Shown piece by piece: positions 1 to 10,391 of a stretch of DNA of 64,000 nt. Numbering within the stretch: position 1 is the first letter of the stretch; every line of letters starts with the position of its first letter. Source of the DNA: Oncomelania hupensis. Its lineage: Eukaryota > Mollusca > Gastropoda > Littorinimorpha > Pomatiopsidae. The DNA is taken from positions 86,260,008-86,324,007 of the forward strand of contig CM072513.1 in the NCBI GenBank assembly GCA_036898135.1, in the 5' to 3' direction. The translations under genes and the position numbers were made by a program. Below the pieces are notes generated by a model. That model was not told where the DNA came from and did not search any database. It saw only the letters and a list, made by a program, of their open reading frames with translations.

Positions 1-29
1 TTTATTTTTTTTGCTGCAGTTTATTATCC

Positions 30-235
30 CTTTCTATCGCCAGTGGCGCGCCTAAACCCTACCTACCTAACATTATTTGTGAATTGTTGAAAAATATTCG
101 GAAAAACATAACGCCCAGATGCTGGCTCGAACCCACACCTGTCAAGCGTCATTGGTTTCTGGCTTGTGGACAAGGCAAGTTAGTCCCGCCTTAGCCCACT
201 TGGCCACAACGCTCGGCTAACATAGTCAGTTACTT
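30..235 (-). repeat. tRNA-type SINE copy (family A), partial
   Basis: The same sequence recurs at 24000-24312 (same orientation) and 32785-33060 (opposite). Shared blocks include the complement of a B-box-like stretch (ggtgtgggttcgatcc), a 'gcgttatgtttctc' block and a 'ggcgcgcc' block near the tail. Reading the family on the minus strand puts the tRNA-like B box near the 5' end, as in tRNA-derived SINEs. The tail half of this copy is shortened compared with the 24 kb copy. Confidence 0.6.
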
Positions 236-1697
236 CGTGTTTTGTGAAGGTTGCGACGGCGAAGCTATGGAAAACTACAAGAGTCTTCAGGTCCTGTTTC
301 ACTTTCTGTCGATGATCGACGCACCTCCGAAGTCGCCACAAATACAGGCCTCTACGATTGTTTTTTGCATCCTTTCACTGAGCATGTACTTCCTCCACCG
401 TTTTTATACTTATCCCACTCGTTTTCTGGCTCTAACAATCGTCGTTTTCGGCAATTTGCCATATTTAAAAGTCACGCATCAAGCTTTGATAAAAGCAAAA
501 CAAGCTAGACCGGAACATGGTTTCATGCTAACCTCGTTTTAATTTATAATGGCGATACCCACGAGTTTTTATGAGAGGTGCCGGAAAGTTGTGAATACAG
601 TCATGGCAATCAATATAAAATATATAACCATACACGTATCAAAACTACTGGTGTTAACTTACTTCTAGACTCTGGGATTCGTGAAACCTTCTCTAGTCTA
701 TCTTGATGATAAGGCTGAGGATAAGCGTTCACTGCAGTTTGTTCCTTTGGTTTGACCCTTGCAGCTTCGTAGTTGGTAATCGACTGAAGAGCTAACGTTG
801 GGGTACCAAGGATAATATGCAGGGGTTCTATTTCCTCTGACCAATCATTTAATTCTCGTTTCTTAATGTCGTTTCTACGGGACTACATTTGAATCTTCTT
901 TCTTTGAAAATGCTCCCACCTGTTATTGGGAGACACCCTGGGGTATGCCTGATCATACTGTGGTCAGCCACCACACAGGCTAGATGAAATAGAGATATGG
1001 GTCTCGGAAGCTACTTAGTGCTGTAGGAGACCCTGGTCATCTCGGTGGAGTAAGCTAGTTAAAATTCTTGGTTTAGCCAGGTCTGTCTGCGTGACTGTCT
1101 GAAGGAAGTTAATTTAACATGTGTGTGCTTCTCTTTAGATAACTCGTGAATTAACGTCAAGTTTTATTCGATGATATCTATTTTGCGCTAAGCTAATTTA
1201 CTACATTTTGTCGTCAATATTTCTGCTGTTACAGGCAGCCACATAGTCCTGGTCTGTTGTTTGCTCACGAAGCAACTAGCAGTCAGCCCGAAACATTCGG
1301 GGATGTAGTCCCAATATGTTGATCCCTTCCAACGCAACTCGTTGGCGGCTACCCTAGCCTCTCCTAAAGTTGACTTGCTTGTTGTCGCAGTTGAACCCTT
1401 GGCTATGGCGTAGATCGCGGGTTGGAACCCAAAATTTATCAATAGTCGATTCAACCCCGATGCTTGAATCTTGATATGTCCTTATGTGTAAGTCGAATTC
1501 GTTTATCCACGCAGCTTCTTAACTCAACAATTATGCAGGAGTAGTCGAATAAAGTTTTCCAACTTTATTCAGCAAACACAAACAACTGCATACAAGATCG
1601 CTTACCGAAAATCACTCCAAAAAATCACTCTTCGCAAGCAGACAGTGCATTGCTTATATAGTTTCTCAACAATCTAGAGAAGCTTCGAACATTACTG
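236..1697. other. No gene or repeat recognised
   Basis: Short overlapping ORFs up to about 100 codons are present, without recognisable motifs or splice structure. I see no family similarity in this stretch. Confidence 0.4.
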
Positions 1698-2163
1698 CCG
1701 GACCCAGGGGGAGGGGGTGGGGGGGTTACATGGGTTCCGGAACCCCCCTTCCAAACTATTTAAAAAAAATTTGAATTTTTTTAAAATGCAAAGAGTTTCA
1801 ATTTTTTTTAAGTTGTTTTTAAAACATTGCAGTTTTTAGTCACTTTTGGTCCAAGGTACAAAGAGTTATTGATAGACATTTCAACGGAAATCCTTGGATC
1901 CGTTGAAACGTCCAAAGCGTTTTCCCGTTGAAACGACTAAGTAACCCAACCCCTAAGCCTAAATTAGTAAATGCAATCCGTTCAATTGTTCAAAAAGCTC
2001 AAAGTCCCAGACCATCACAAATGGCTTTTTCAAGGTTCAGATTGCACCATTTTGCATCCTTGAAAAAAAAATTTCCGGGGGGTCCCCGGACTCCCCTAGA
2101 AGGCTGATTCTGGTAAACCCCCCCTCCACCCTCCCTCACCCCCCAGACTTTTCGCAGGTCCGG
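1698..2163. mobile_element. Possible MITE with G-rich/C-rich inverted ends
   Basis: The segment begins ccggaccc followed by a long G-rich run and ends in a C-rich run followed by ggtccgg, so the ends are imperfect inverted repeats. The middle is AT-rich and non-coding. No clear target-site duplication is visible, so the boundaries and the transposon interpretation are tentative. Confidence 0.35.
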
Positions 2164-2466
2164 TCCTGAGTGAATGACGCAACAAAACCCAATCAAAATA
2201 AAACTCGTCACCAAAACTATGCACTGTCTTACGTCATAGAACATACCTCAGGTTATACGCTATTGCCAGATAGATCATAATAAAACAAGTATTTCTGAAA
2301 AATTATCAACGATACTACAACAATATCGATGGAAATTATCAACATTATACAAACGTTTTCTTGCAACAGCGCAAAATCAAATCAAAGGTAAATACACGCT
2401 ATTATTGCATGCATGCATGCTTTGCCACAGAAAACATTCGGAACTATAGTACGCGTCTCAATCGTA
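2164..2466. other. No feature recognised
   Basis: AT-rich non-coding sequence with a short gcat-repeat run (gcatgcatgcatgc) near 2409. Nothing else is supported. Confidence 0.4.
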
Positions 2467-2612
2467 ACATAAAGTGACCGGCTGGTGGAGTGCCTTCATT
2501 GTTACCATAAGGGTTGTTTTAGCAGATCCTTTATACGGATCAAGGGTGAAGCCTCTTTCAACCAAGTTGTGGTCCTGATTTGGCTCTTTGCTGTCAGCTG
2601 GACCCTATAAAC
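2467..2612 (+). repeat. LINE 3'-UTR fragment (I/Nimb-like family)
   Basis: Matches the 3' terminal block found at 16447-16690, 29690-30120 and 39930-40320: 'aaagtgaccggctggtgga', then a 'gttgt...gcagat' block, then 'tggtcctgatttggct' and a terminal 'gctggaccctataaacaatg'. This block lies at the 3' end of the complete LINE at 16691-22785, so the copy is read as a 5'-truncated insertion. Confidence 0.65.
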
Positions 2613-2625
2613 AATGGTAAAAAGG

Positions 2626-2894
2626 TAAAGGTAAAGGTAGTCCCATAGCCTTGTGGGCGTAGGGGAGCGTGATGTTGGAGTTCACACTTATCTTGGGCCA
2701 GCGTAATGAGGGTGATGCCCATCTCTCTCCATCGCTGCTTTACCTTCCCCACCCTTAAGAGAGTAGGTACTCAGTCACAGTTGAGTCAACTGGGGGCGTT
2801 GTTATTTGTCGCTTCACGTTTTGCGGTCACCCATCCAAGTGCTAACCGCACTGGACGGTGCTTAACTTGCGACACAGTAGCGAGTGCTCCAACC
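2626..2894 (-). repeat. 5S-rRNA-derived SINE, 5'-truncated
   Basis: On the minus strand, about 2818-2875 reads as the 3' half of a 5S rRNA gene: the A-box-like aagttaagcacc, the intermediate element, and the C-box-like cttggatgggtgaccgc. A SINE body follows and ends in ggtaaa-type simple repeats around 2617-2638. A fuller copy lies at 61441-61713. This copy lacks the tRNA-like head present there. Confidence 0.75.
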
Positions 2895-3363
2895 ATCAAT
2901 TTAATACCAAAAGAAGAAAAATAATGAAAAGAAAAAGAAGAAAATAAAAGAAGAAGAAGAAAGAGAAGGAGGAGGACGAAAAGAAGAAGAAGAAGACAGA
3001 CAGACAGACTGGCCATTTTTAATTATCTGTGACAATTTACATAGAAAAAGAGTCTCGGTCTGGAACTAGATTGATGACGACGAAGAAGAAGAAGGAGGAG
3101 GAAGGAAAAGAATAAGAGGACGAAGGAGAAGAAGAATACTCATTAAGGACAAGACAAGGAAGAAGTGAAGGAGGAGGATGAAGAAAAACAATTGAAAACG
3201 AGATGTTACACAACTTTGCCACTGGTTAATGTATGCATTAATTTCCTTTTCACACGCCAGTGTATGTAGCTATGTTAGTTACATCTTTTAACATTACAAA
3301 CACGATTTGTTTTCTACCATCTGTTGGTGGTCTTGTACGGCGCTTGTTTTGCTCGCTACATAA
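2895..3363. repeat. Long direct repeat, copy 1 (pair at 15964-16443)
   Basis: About 470 bp nearly identical to 15964-16443, from 'atcaatttaatacc' through a purine-rich gaa/gga tract to 'cgctacataa'. The other copy carries a 15 bp insertion (acctgaaaagcacac) after 'cacacgcca'. Both copies have the same orientation. It may be a transposon fragment or a local duplication; no protein is encoded. Confidence 0.75.
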
Positions 3364-3697
3364 ACAATGACTAACAAACTAACCTAGGTAATATTCCTAT
3401 GAAGTTTGGTCAAAATTCGTTGAATGGTTCTTGAGGTGTGGCTTCCAACGGACTGACCAACTGACATTCGGCTCCCCCGACTATATCAAAGTATGTCCAG
3501 ATAAGTCTGGAAATTAAAATTTAAAAAAACAACTAAATGGAAATAACAAAGACCACGAAGAAGAGTTATTGTACATAGTGCAGTTTACTTCTATTATATA
3601 ACAGTTTACTTTTATTACATAACACTTTCCACATATAAATCATTCATTTAAAAAAAATATTTACAAAACATCACACTTACTGTCTCTGTAAACTTGT
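3364..3697. other. No feature recognised
   Basis: AT-rich DNA up to the LTR element; no coding or repeat similarity seen. Confidence 0.4.
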
Positions 3698-3702
3698 GCA
3701 GG

Positions 3703-5410
3703 TGTCACCGCCACGACTCCCCCTGGGCAGACGCCACAAACAAACACCTTTCACACGCAAACAGCCCAGAAAGAATGACGATTTCCCGCAGACGGAAGTG
3801 ATGAAAACACAACAAATAATATACAACTTTCAAGCTATTTATTCATTCACACCACACACTCATACACATACAACATTTACACATGAAACGAAGAAATGGT
3901 AATGAAACAATCAATGGGTCAATGGAACGATGCAATGGTTCGTGGGTGATCGGGGGTCGCTAATTGACCAACGTCCTCGTATCGAACGTGCACAGCCAAA
4001 GTCCGAGGCACGTGTTCACAAACAGACAGGGGGGTTAAGCGTAGGAGAGGGACAACACAAAACGGGCCCACCTGGCGAAATGCAGTCCCTGGTGAAGTCT
4101 CCTCAAAAGTATCCACTCCCTTCCGTTGACGTCCAACCGAAGGAGCGTTGCCACCCGCGGTCGCCACTGACGATGATGATGGAGCGATGATGATGGCGCT
4201 GACAACAGAGGTGGTAGACAAACGAATGGCGATGTTGATGATGTTTGGTCCACTTGACCAAGTGTCGTCGTCGTTGCTGCCTCTCGTTATCCAGCGACGA
4301 ACTGGCGGATTGACGAACGTTGAGCTGCGAGCTTCGAACTCGCTCCTCGTACTCGAGCCTCGAATTCAGTCCTCAACGACAATCCTTGACGAACCTGCAA
4401 CATGCTTGTCGCATCGTAAATGTCATGTTCACTTGATTCTGTCCCCCTCCCTCCATCACACTCACCCCCCCACTCTAACTACGCTACTTCACTAAACTTC
4501 TGACACTTGAGGGGTCCAACTGCAGTCTATTTCCCCCGTCCTTGACTCTCTCTCGCTTTCTACTGTTATCGTCACTGGAAACGATTACATATCATACAAT
4601 TCAATGAAATAATGAATGCATGGAATGAACGATGCTGCAATGAATACACGTAACCATCAACACATTATTCATATCAAGCATCCCCAACGACAACAACAGC
4701 AACCACTTCCATCCTACCTTCATCACACTCCAACCCCCTTCTTCTCCCTCATTCTCCCTTCTTCAGTCGCACCCTTCCTTTCTTCTGCCTCTCCTCAGTG
4801 CAACCATTCTCATCCTTCCTTCTGTCTCGCACACAGCTATCATTCAACACCCCAACAGCCTGCCCTTGGTTATTAGCACAGTGAGGAAAAAACCACCATT
4901 GCACTAACCCACACGGTTCGATGTAACCGCACCCCGTAGCCCCTTCTCCACTGCTCGTCTACGAAAGTACATCCAATTAGGGTAATCCGGTAGTGTGTAG
5001 TTCCCGTAGTAGACAATGCCTCAATACTACCTACCACACTACCAATAGGCTTGCTTTTCTACAACTACACTCCAACCGAGCGTATCACTTTAGAAATTGG
5101 CAATCTTTAAACTAGTATTTTCCTCAGAACCAGATACTATTTTTCGTTAATATCCGTCCCACCCTAATTCCAGAACACAGCAAAACCACAGAGCACTAGA
5201 CAAACACTGTCTACACTGTACTGCTGTCAAACACGTTCTGCTGATAGTGAGCATATTCCTAACCTGGCCTAACCGGCGTATGCTGTTTACCACGCTTTGC
5301 ACGCTCCCGAGACAACAATAATCACACATACGGCGACACGCAGTACCACCCCCGCCCCTATACTCTTCACACACAGACTACATGGCTTTCTTCACAGCTG
5401 CCCTGTGACA
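3703..5410 (-). repeat. 3' LTR of the Gmr1-like element
   Basis: 1708 bp, starts tgtcacc and ends tgtgaca on the plus strand. It is near-identical to 10392-12097. Visible differences: one fewer A near 3984, two extra bases near 4540, one extra A near 4731, and T for C near 5248. It carries many short ORFs that are not genes. Confidence 0.95.
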
Positions 5411-5424
5411 CACCCCCCTCCCAA
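5411..5424 (-). promoter_or_regulatory. Polypurine tract
   Basis: Immediately internal to the 3' LTR, the minus strand reads ttgggaggggggtg, an almost pure purine run at the position where plus-strand DNA synthesis is primed in LTR retrotransposons. Confidence 0.8.
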
Positions 5425-5449
5425 GACGAACCTCCGGAGAGTTCAAAAC

Positions 5450-7222
5450 CTAAACTTCCACAGGGTCAGATCTGCTGAGGAAATCCGCTTCAATGTTGTC
5501 TCTCCCTGGAATTGGTCGAACGGTGAAGACGTACGCCTGCAACTGCATAGCCCACCGGGTGAGTCTGGCACTGTTGAGGTGCGTTCTCTGCAGGTACTGC
5601 AGCGGTCGATGATCTGTCTCCAGCCAAAAGTGCCGTCCAAACAGGTATGGTTCGAAACGTTGTACTGCCCACACAACTGCCAAACACTCCTTCTCAATGG
5701 TGGAGTAGTTTCGCTCTGCTGGCAGCAGCTTCTTGCTGGTAAACCCTACCGGTTGCACACCCTCACCGGTTTCTTGCATCAGCGCAGCTCCTAGCCCTTG
5801 CTCAGATGCGTCCGTCCTCAGGATGAACTCCTTGTCCAGGTTCGGTAACTTGACCACTGGCTCACTGGTCAGCGCTCTCTTCAAGTCATCGAAAGCTCTC
5901 TGGCAGTCATCCGTCCAGTTGACCTCCCCCTTCTTCCCTCCTTTCGTCAAGTTGGTCAGTGGCAACGCTCTCTCGGCGAAATGCGGCACGAATCGTCTAT
6001 AGTATCCGCACAACCCCAAGAACGCTCGGACTTGCTTCTTGGTTGTCGGTGGACACGTTCGGCGCACCTTGTCCAACTTGTCTCGTTCTGGCTTCATCGC
6101 TCCATCCCCCACTTGATGGCCCAGGTAGCTCAGCTCCTTGTATCCCAGGAAACATTTGCTGGGTCTAGCGGCGAGATGCACCTCCTGCAGCCTCTGAAAC
6201 ACGGCTCTCAACGCTTCCAGATGCTGCTCCCACGTCTCGGTCGCGATCATGACGTCGTCCATAAAATTGTCGACGTCAGCTCGGTGCAGTGGTCGTAGCA
6301 GTTTCCGCATCATGCGTGAGAAAGTCGCCCCTGCAGTCTTCAGACCGAACGGCATCGTGGTCCATCTGAACTGGCCCTGCGGTGTCGTAAACGCCGTCTT
6401 GTCTCGGTCTTCCTGCTTGACAGGTATCTGCCAATACCCTTTTGTGAGGTCCAGCTTGCTTAGGTACTTGGCCTTCCCTAGCTTGGCGAACAAGTACTCG
6501 ATGTCCGGTAGTGGTTCAGCATCGAACTTGACCACCTTGTTCAACCCACGGTAGTCGATGCAGAATCGTACCTCTCCACTCTTCTTCCTCACCAACACGA
6601 TCGGTGCGCTGTACGGCGATGTACAGGGTTCGATAACCCCCAACTCCAGCATCGATTCCACTTCACCCTTGACGACTTCCATCTGTGAGAATGGTAGCGG
6701 ATGCTGACGTATGCGCACAGGGCTGTCGTCGGTCAACACCACCTCGCACTCGTCCAGGGTGGTGCGCTGGGGTAGATCCGTCAGCTGACTGGCATACCGT
6801 TGACACACTTCCCGTAGTTGGCTTTGGTGAAGTGCAGACAGTGTCGGGTCGATCTGTACGTTCCCCGGCCCTTCGCTTGCTCGTAGCGGTATCAGTGGTA
6901 CCGTACCCTGGTAGCTGATGTCTGACATCCCCTCCGTTTCGGCCTGGTCAATCACCACTGCTACCGTCGTCTCTGGTTCCCCTCGGCGTTCCACATAGCG
7001 CTTCAGAAGGTTGGCGTGGTACAACTTCCTGTTCCTGCCGACTTGGACGCGGTAGTCGCAAGAGCCCACGCGTTCCAGCACCGCATACGGTCCCCTCCAC
7101 GCCACCTCGAGCTTGTTGGCCTTACTGGAAAGCAGCACCAGTACCTTGTCTCCCGCCTTGAACGCTCTGTCCACGGCCTTCCTGTTGAACTGCGCTGCGT
7201 ACCTGGTTGTCGCCTTGCGCAA
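5450..7222 (-). CDS. pol: Pol: integrase C-terminal GPY/F segment + reverse transcriptase + RNase H
   Basis: 590-codon ORF. Residues about 20-80 form the GPY/F module of the integrase C-terminus (RGPY at 43-46). RT follows, with VRFCIDYRGLNKV (218-230), LDLTKGYWQIPV (257-268), and the catalytic box as FMDD (320-323) rather than YMDD/YVDD. Ty3-type RNase H with TDASEQGLGAAL and ETDHRPLQYL lies toward the C-terminus. The product would copy element RNA to DNA in cytoplasmic particles. It is out of frame with the upstream integrase core by one base; the difference maps to a run of four G at 7231-7234. The ORF's own first Met is therefore probably not a natural start. RT lies downstream of integrase, unlike most Gypsy elements. 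Confidence 0.93.
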   Translation of the reverse strand: MRKATTRYAAQFNRKAVDRAFKAGDKVLVLLSSKANKLEVAWRGPYAVLERVGSCDYRVQVGRNRKLYHANLLKRYVERRGEPETTVAVVIDQAETEGMSDISYQGTVPLIPLRASEGPGNVQIDPTLSALHQSQLREVCQRYASQLTDLPQRTTLDECEVVLTDDSPVRIRQHPLPFSQMEVVKGEVESMLELGVIEPCTSPYSAPIVLVRKKSGEVRFCIDYRGLNKVVKFDAEPLPDIEYLFAKLGKAKYLSKLDLTKGYWQIPVKQEDRDKTAFTTPQGQFRWTTMPFGLKTAGATFSRMMRKLLRPLHRADVDNFMDDVMIATETWEQHLEALRAVFQRLQEVHLAARPSKCFLGYKELSYLGHQVGDGAMKPERDKLDKVRRTCPPTTKKQVRAFLGLCGYYRRFVPHFAERALPLTNLTKGGKKGEVNWTDDCQRAFDDLKRALTSEPVVKLPNLDKEFILRTDASEQGLGAALMQETGEGVQPVGFTSKKLLPAERNYSTIEKECLAVVWAVQRFEPYLFGRHFWLETDHRPLQYLQRTHLNSARLTRWAMQLQAYVFTVRPIPGRDNIEADFLSRSDPVEV

Positions 7223-8327
7223 ATGCTCCTGGGGCTAGCTGGCAAGTATCCTCCAACCGGTTCCTCAGATCCACGACGTACTCTGCCGTGGTACGCATCT
7301 CCGGGTCCTGTCCTTCTTTCGTCCACAGCTGTCGCAGCACCTGCATTGGTCCTCGCACCGTTCGTCCGTAGAGCAACTCGAAGGGTGAAAAACCAAGTGA
7401 CTCCTGCGGCACCTCCCGGTACGCGAACAGCAGTGCAGGGATGTACCTGTCCCACTCGCGCGGCTGCTCCTGGCATAGTCGTCGTAGCATCGACTTCAGC
7501 GTCCCGTTGAACCGTTCGACTAACCCGTTGCACTGGGCGTGAAACGGCGTCGTCCGAATCCCCTTGACGGATAGCAGGTGGTGTACTTGCTTCATCACGT
7601 CGCTGACGAACTGAGTCCCGTTGTCTGACAGTACTTCCTCCGGAATGCCCACCCGTGTCCAGGTTTCCCACAACGCTTCTGCTACGTGCGGCGTGTCGAT
7701 CCTCTTCAACGGTATTGCCTCCGGGTACCGTGTAGCAAAGTCCACCGTAACCAAGACGTACTGGTGCCCCCTTTCAGACGCTGGTCGAATGGGTCCAATC
7801 AGGTCGATGCCCACTCTCTGAAATGGTACCTCCATCACTGGCATCCGCCCTAGTGGCACCTTCCTGACTCTCCCCTTCGGTGTCGTCCGCTGGCACGCGT
7901 CGCACGACGCACAGTACCTCCTGACGTCACGGCACATCCCAGGCCAGTAGAACTCAGCCCACACACGATCTTGGGTCCGCCTGGCTCCCAGATGTCCAGC
8001 CATGGGTGTGTCGTGTCCCATGCGCAGTACCTCCGATCGAAGCTTGGCTGGTACCACCAACTGGCTGTGATCCACTTTGTCTTGTCCTGTATACTCCCGG
8101 TACAACAGGCCCCGCTTCCAGACAAATGCCACTTGCCCCTTTCCTCGTTTCTCCTTTCCCGCCTTCCGGTCTGCTAGCTGTCGTACTTTCGCAAGCTCGC
8201 CGTCTTCCAACTGCAGTTGACGAATCTCCTTGGCGTGGCGACGACGTTCCTGCTTGGTCCGACCACCAATGGTTCTGCAGCGACCTGCTCCTTGGCTGCC
8301 TGCGCTCTGGTCTGCACCGCGCAACAC
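7122..8327 (-). CDS. pol: Pol: integrase zinc-binding and catalytic core (frameshifted at C-terminus)
   Basis: 401-codon ORF that overlaps the Gag-protease ORF by about 150 bp in the -1 frame, suggesting Pol is made by frameshifting. It holds an HHCC zinc module (H105, H112, C142, C145) and a retroviral-type catalytic core with D175 (GIDLIGP), D235 (SDNGTQF) and E271 (GLVERFNG), a DD35E spacing. Its natural GPY/F tail is in another frame, in the ORF at 5450-7222; residues after about 335 here are out-of-frame sequence. The enzyme inserts element cDNA into the host chromosome. Confidence 0.92.
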   Translation of the reverse strand: MLRGADQSAGSQGAGRCRTIGGRTKQERRRHAKEIRQLQLEDGELAKVRQLADRKAGKEKRGKGQVAFVWKRGLLYREYTGQDKVDHSQLVVPAKLRSEVLRMGHDTPMAGHLGARRTQDRVWAEFYWPGMCRDVRRYCASCDACQRTTPKGRVRKVPLGRMPVMEVPFQRVGIDLIGPIRPASERGHQYVLVTVDFATRYPEAIPLKRIDTPHVAEALWETWTRVGIPEEVLSDNGTQFVSDVMKQVHHLLSVKGIRTTPFHAQCNGLVERFNGTLKSMLRRLCQEQPREWDRYIPALLFAYREVPQESLGFSPFELLYGRTVRGPMQVLRQLWTKEGQDPEMRTTAEYVVDLRNRLEDTCQLAPGAFAQGDNQVRSAVQQEGRGQSVQGGRQGTGAAFQ

Positions 8328-10009
8328 TCTGCGGCTCCCTCAACGAACACCGGCAGTGCTGTGTCTGGCTGCCGTTCCGTTCTCGCCCAGTTGCCGATCA
8401 CCACTGGGTAGGTCAAGTCTGGTACCACGACTACCTCCACTCTCCCGGTGTAGAATGGTGATTCCAGTTGCACCCACGCTGTCGGTAGCGACTTGGACAA
8501 CTGTCGAATGGCGAATCCTACGCGCCGCGTGCGTCCCGTGTACTTGAGGTTGGCAACCTCCCCTTCCCGCAAGCATATCAGGTCAGCTCCCGTGTCCCTC
8601 ATGGCCGTCAGCGGAACACCTTCCACTATCACCTGGCTCTGGAAACGCGAGTCTCCCTTCTTGCCTGCCTCCTTCTCCTCCTCCAAGACGCGCAACGCTG
8701 CTCCAGCTCTCTCGCTGCGTTTCGGGCAATTCCGCTTAAGGTGCCCCTTCTGACCACAAGTGTAGCACACCCGCTTGTCAGGCGAGTTGGGTCGTGGTCC
8801 TGCTGGCTGGCGACCCTCGCTCTTGTCCCTGGGTGTAAAGGGCTGACGTGGTGGAAAACGTAGGTTGGTTCCCGCCCTGGCGTCGACGTACTGCTGCGCT
8901 AACGTCGCGGCCTCCTCCACCGTTGCTGGGTTGCGCTCGCGCACAAACGTGACGAGTTCTGGCGTCATACCGTTGATCATCTGCTCCATCAGCACTAGGT
9001 CCAGTAAGTCCGCATACGTGGCCTTCTTGTTCGCTAGTCCCATCCAGCGCTCCAGGAACAACTCTGACTTCCGCAGATACTGTTTGAAAGTCTCCGGTGG
9101 CTCCCTTCGTAGCTGGCGAAACTTCTTCCGATACGTCTCGGCCGTCAGGTTGAAACGCACCAACAACGCTGCCTTCAGGATCTCATAGTCGGCAGAGTCG
9201 TCCTCATTCAAACCAACGTAAACTTCCCTCGCCTTCCCCTTCAGCAAGGTCCCCAAGCGAATAGCCCACGTGTCCTTCTTCCAGTCTTGAGCCTTGGCAA
9301 AACGCTCGAACTGGCACAAGTAGGTTTCTAGGTCGTCCTTGTCTTCGAAAAACGGTAACCTGAGCTTGACCGTCTCAAACTCGGGTTGACGATTCCTGCG
9401 GTTCCCGGCGCCTTCCTGCAACCTAAGTTGCGCCATCGCTAGTTCGTGCTCTCGTTCTCTCTCTCTCTCCCTCCGATCTGCGTCTTTCTCGCCCACCTTC
9501 GCCATCAGCTCTATCTCCCTCGCCGCTTGGTCCATCGCGTAGTCTAACGCAGCCTGACCTCTCAACCCTTCGCGCTTGGCGAGCCTCAAGATCCTCTCCA
9601 CCGGCGTCTCGTCCGCGAACAATCCTGCCCTCGGCGTCGGTGCCGCCTCGACCTTGTAGACTGAACGGTAGGGATTGGTCTCAAACCTTTTCGGTCTCGT
9701 TGCGTCGCTCAGGCGATCATGGTCTCCGTAGAAGTCGGTGCCTGCTGACATCCCGCCAGTCGCGCCAAATCCCGTCACAAAAGGATCACTCACTGTGTCT
9801 CTGGCTTCGAACGTCGTCAACTCCTCGTCTGCTGACCCACGACGCGATGACCTAACCGGCGATCTCCGTCGCTCGTCCGCAGAAGGTAGATCGGTGACTC
9901 CTGCATCCGCTGCCGACGTCGTCGCCCGCTCGTCCATCGTGACACCCACGCGAGAACGCGTACGAGCCGCGATCGGTGACACTCCTTCAGCCTCCTCGTG
10001 CGATGCCAT
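8174..10009 (-). CDS. gag: Gag with zinc knuckle and aspartic protease
   Basis: The ORF is open from 10051, but the start is placed at the Met at 10009 (MASHEEAEG), since the 14 residues before it form an unlikely hydrophobic leader. Features in order: an Arg/Glu-rich helical stretch (DRREREREREHELAMAQ), a capsid-like region containing LPFFEDKDDLETYLCQFERF, a single CCHC zinc knuckle (CYTCGQKGHLKRNC), and a retropepsin core with the active-site motif DTGAD. Gag would form the particle and the protease process it. The integrase ORF starts inside the last 150 bp in another frame. No stop interrupts the ORF. Confidence 0.92.
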   Translation of the reverse strand: MASHEEAEGVSPIAARTRSRVGVTMDERATTSAADAGVTDLPSADERRRSPVRSSRRGSADEELTTFEARDTVSDPFVTGFGATGGMSAGTDFYGDHDRLSDATRPKRFETNPYRSVYKVEAAPTPRAGLFADETPVERILRLAKREGLRGQAALDYAMDQAAREIELMAKVGEKDADRREREREREHELAMAQLRLQEGAGNRRNRQPEFETVKLRLPFFEDKDDLETYLCQFERFAKAQDWKKDTWAIRLGTLLKGKAREVYVGLNEDDSADYEILKAALLVRFNLTAETYRKKFRQLRREPPETFKQYLRKSELFLERWMGLANKKATYADLLDLVLMEQMINGMTPELVTFVRERNPATVEEAATLAQQYVDARAGTNLRFPPRQPFTPRDKSEGRQPAGPRPNSPDKRVCYTCGQKGHLKRNCPKRSERAGAALRVLEEEKEAGKKGDSRFQSQVIVEGVPLTAMRDTGADLICLREGEVANLKYTGRTRRVGFAIRQLSKSLPTAWVQLESPFYTGRVEVVVVPDLTYPVVIGNWARTERQPDTALPVFVEGAAECCAVQTRAQAAKEQVAAEPLVVGPSRNVVATPRRFVNCSWKTASLRKYDS

Positions 10010-10373
10010 CCTGCTTAAGGAAAGCAACAACAACACCAAAAACAACAACAAGAAGTCAAAGTCCTACAACCCTACCTAGCCTAGCCTAAGATACTAACCC
10101 ACCTAACTAAGCTATCTTCCTTACCTATCACCCACCTCCTCCCACTCAAACAGTGGAAACTGGCCCGCGAGGTAGCGAACCGGTTGGAGAGTGCAATGGC
10201 CCCCTCCCTCACGTGTGGTCGAACCCAGGCCGGCTGTGAGCCTCCGCTAAACAGCGACCTGACTCCCTCCAACCACCCGCTGGGGTGCACACTCTCACCG
10301 AATCACGCCTCACACACTCGGACACCACAAGACAATCACAAGACAACTTCACGTCTGGGCACACTCACACATA
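10010..10373 (-). other. Leader between primer-binding site and gag
   Basis: About 360 bp of internal non-coding sequence between the 5' LTR and Gag, expected to hold the RNA leader and packaging signals. No specific motif is recognised. Confidence 0.7.
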
Positions 10374-10389
10374 CCCTGCATCTCCACCA
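10374..10389 (-). promoter_or_regulatory. tRNA primer-binding site
   Basis: On the minus strand, two bases after the 5' LTR, the sequence TGGTGGAGATGCAGGG is complementary to a tRNA 3' end terminating in CCA. I could not assign the tRNA species with confidence. Confidence 0.75.
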
Positions 10390-10391
10390 AA

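Noticed and set aside
237..542. 101-codon ORF near the window start
   Set aside because: An overlapping ORF in another frame is equally open; no recognisable domain.
3919..4876. ORFs of 70-115 codons inside the LTR, repeated in the other LTR
   Set aside because: Non-coding LTR sequence; no motifs, and the small indels between the two LTRs change the frames.
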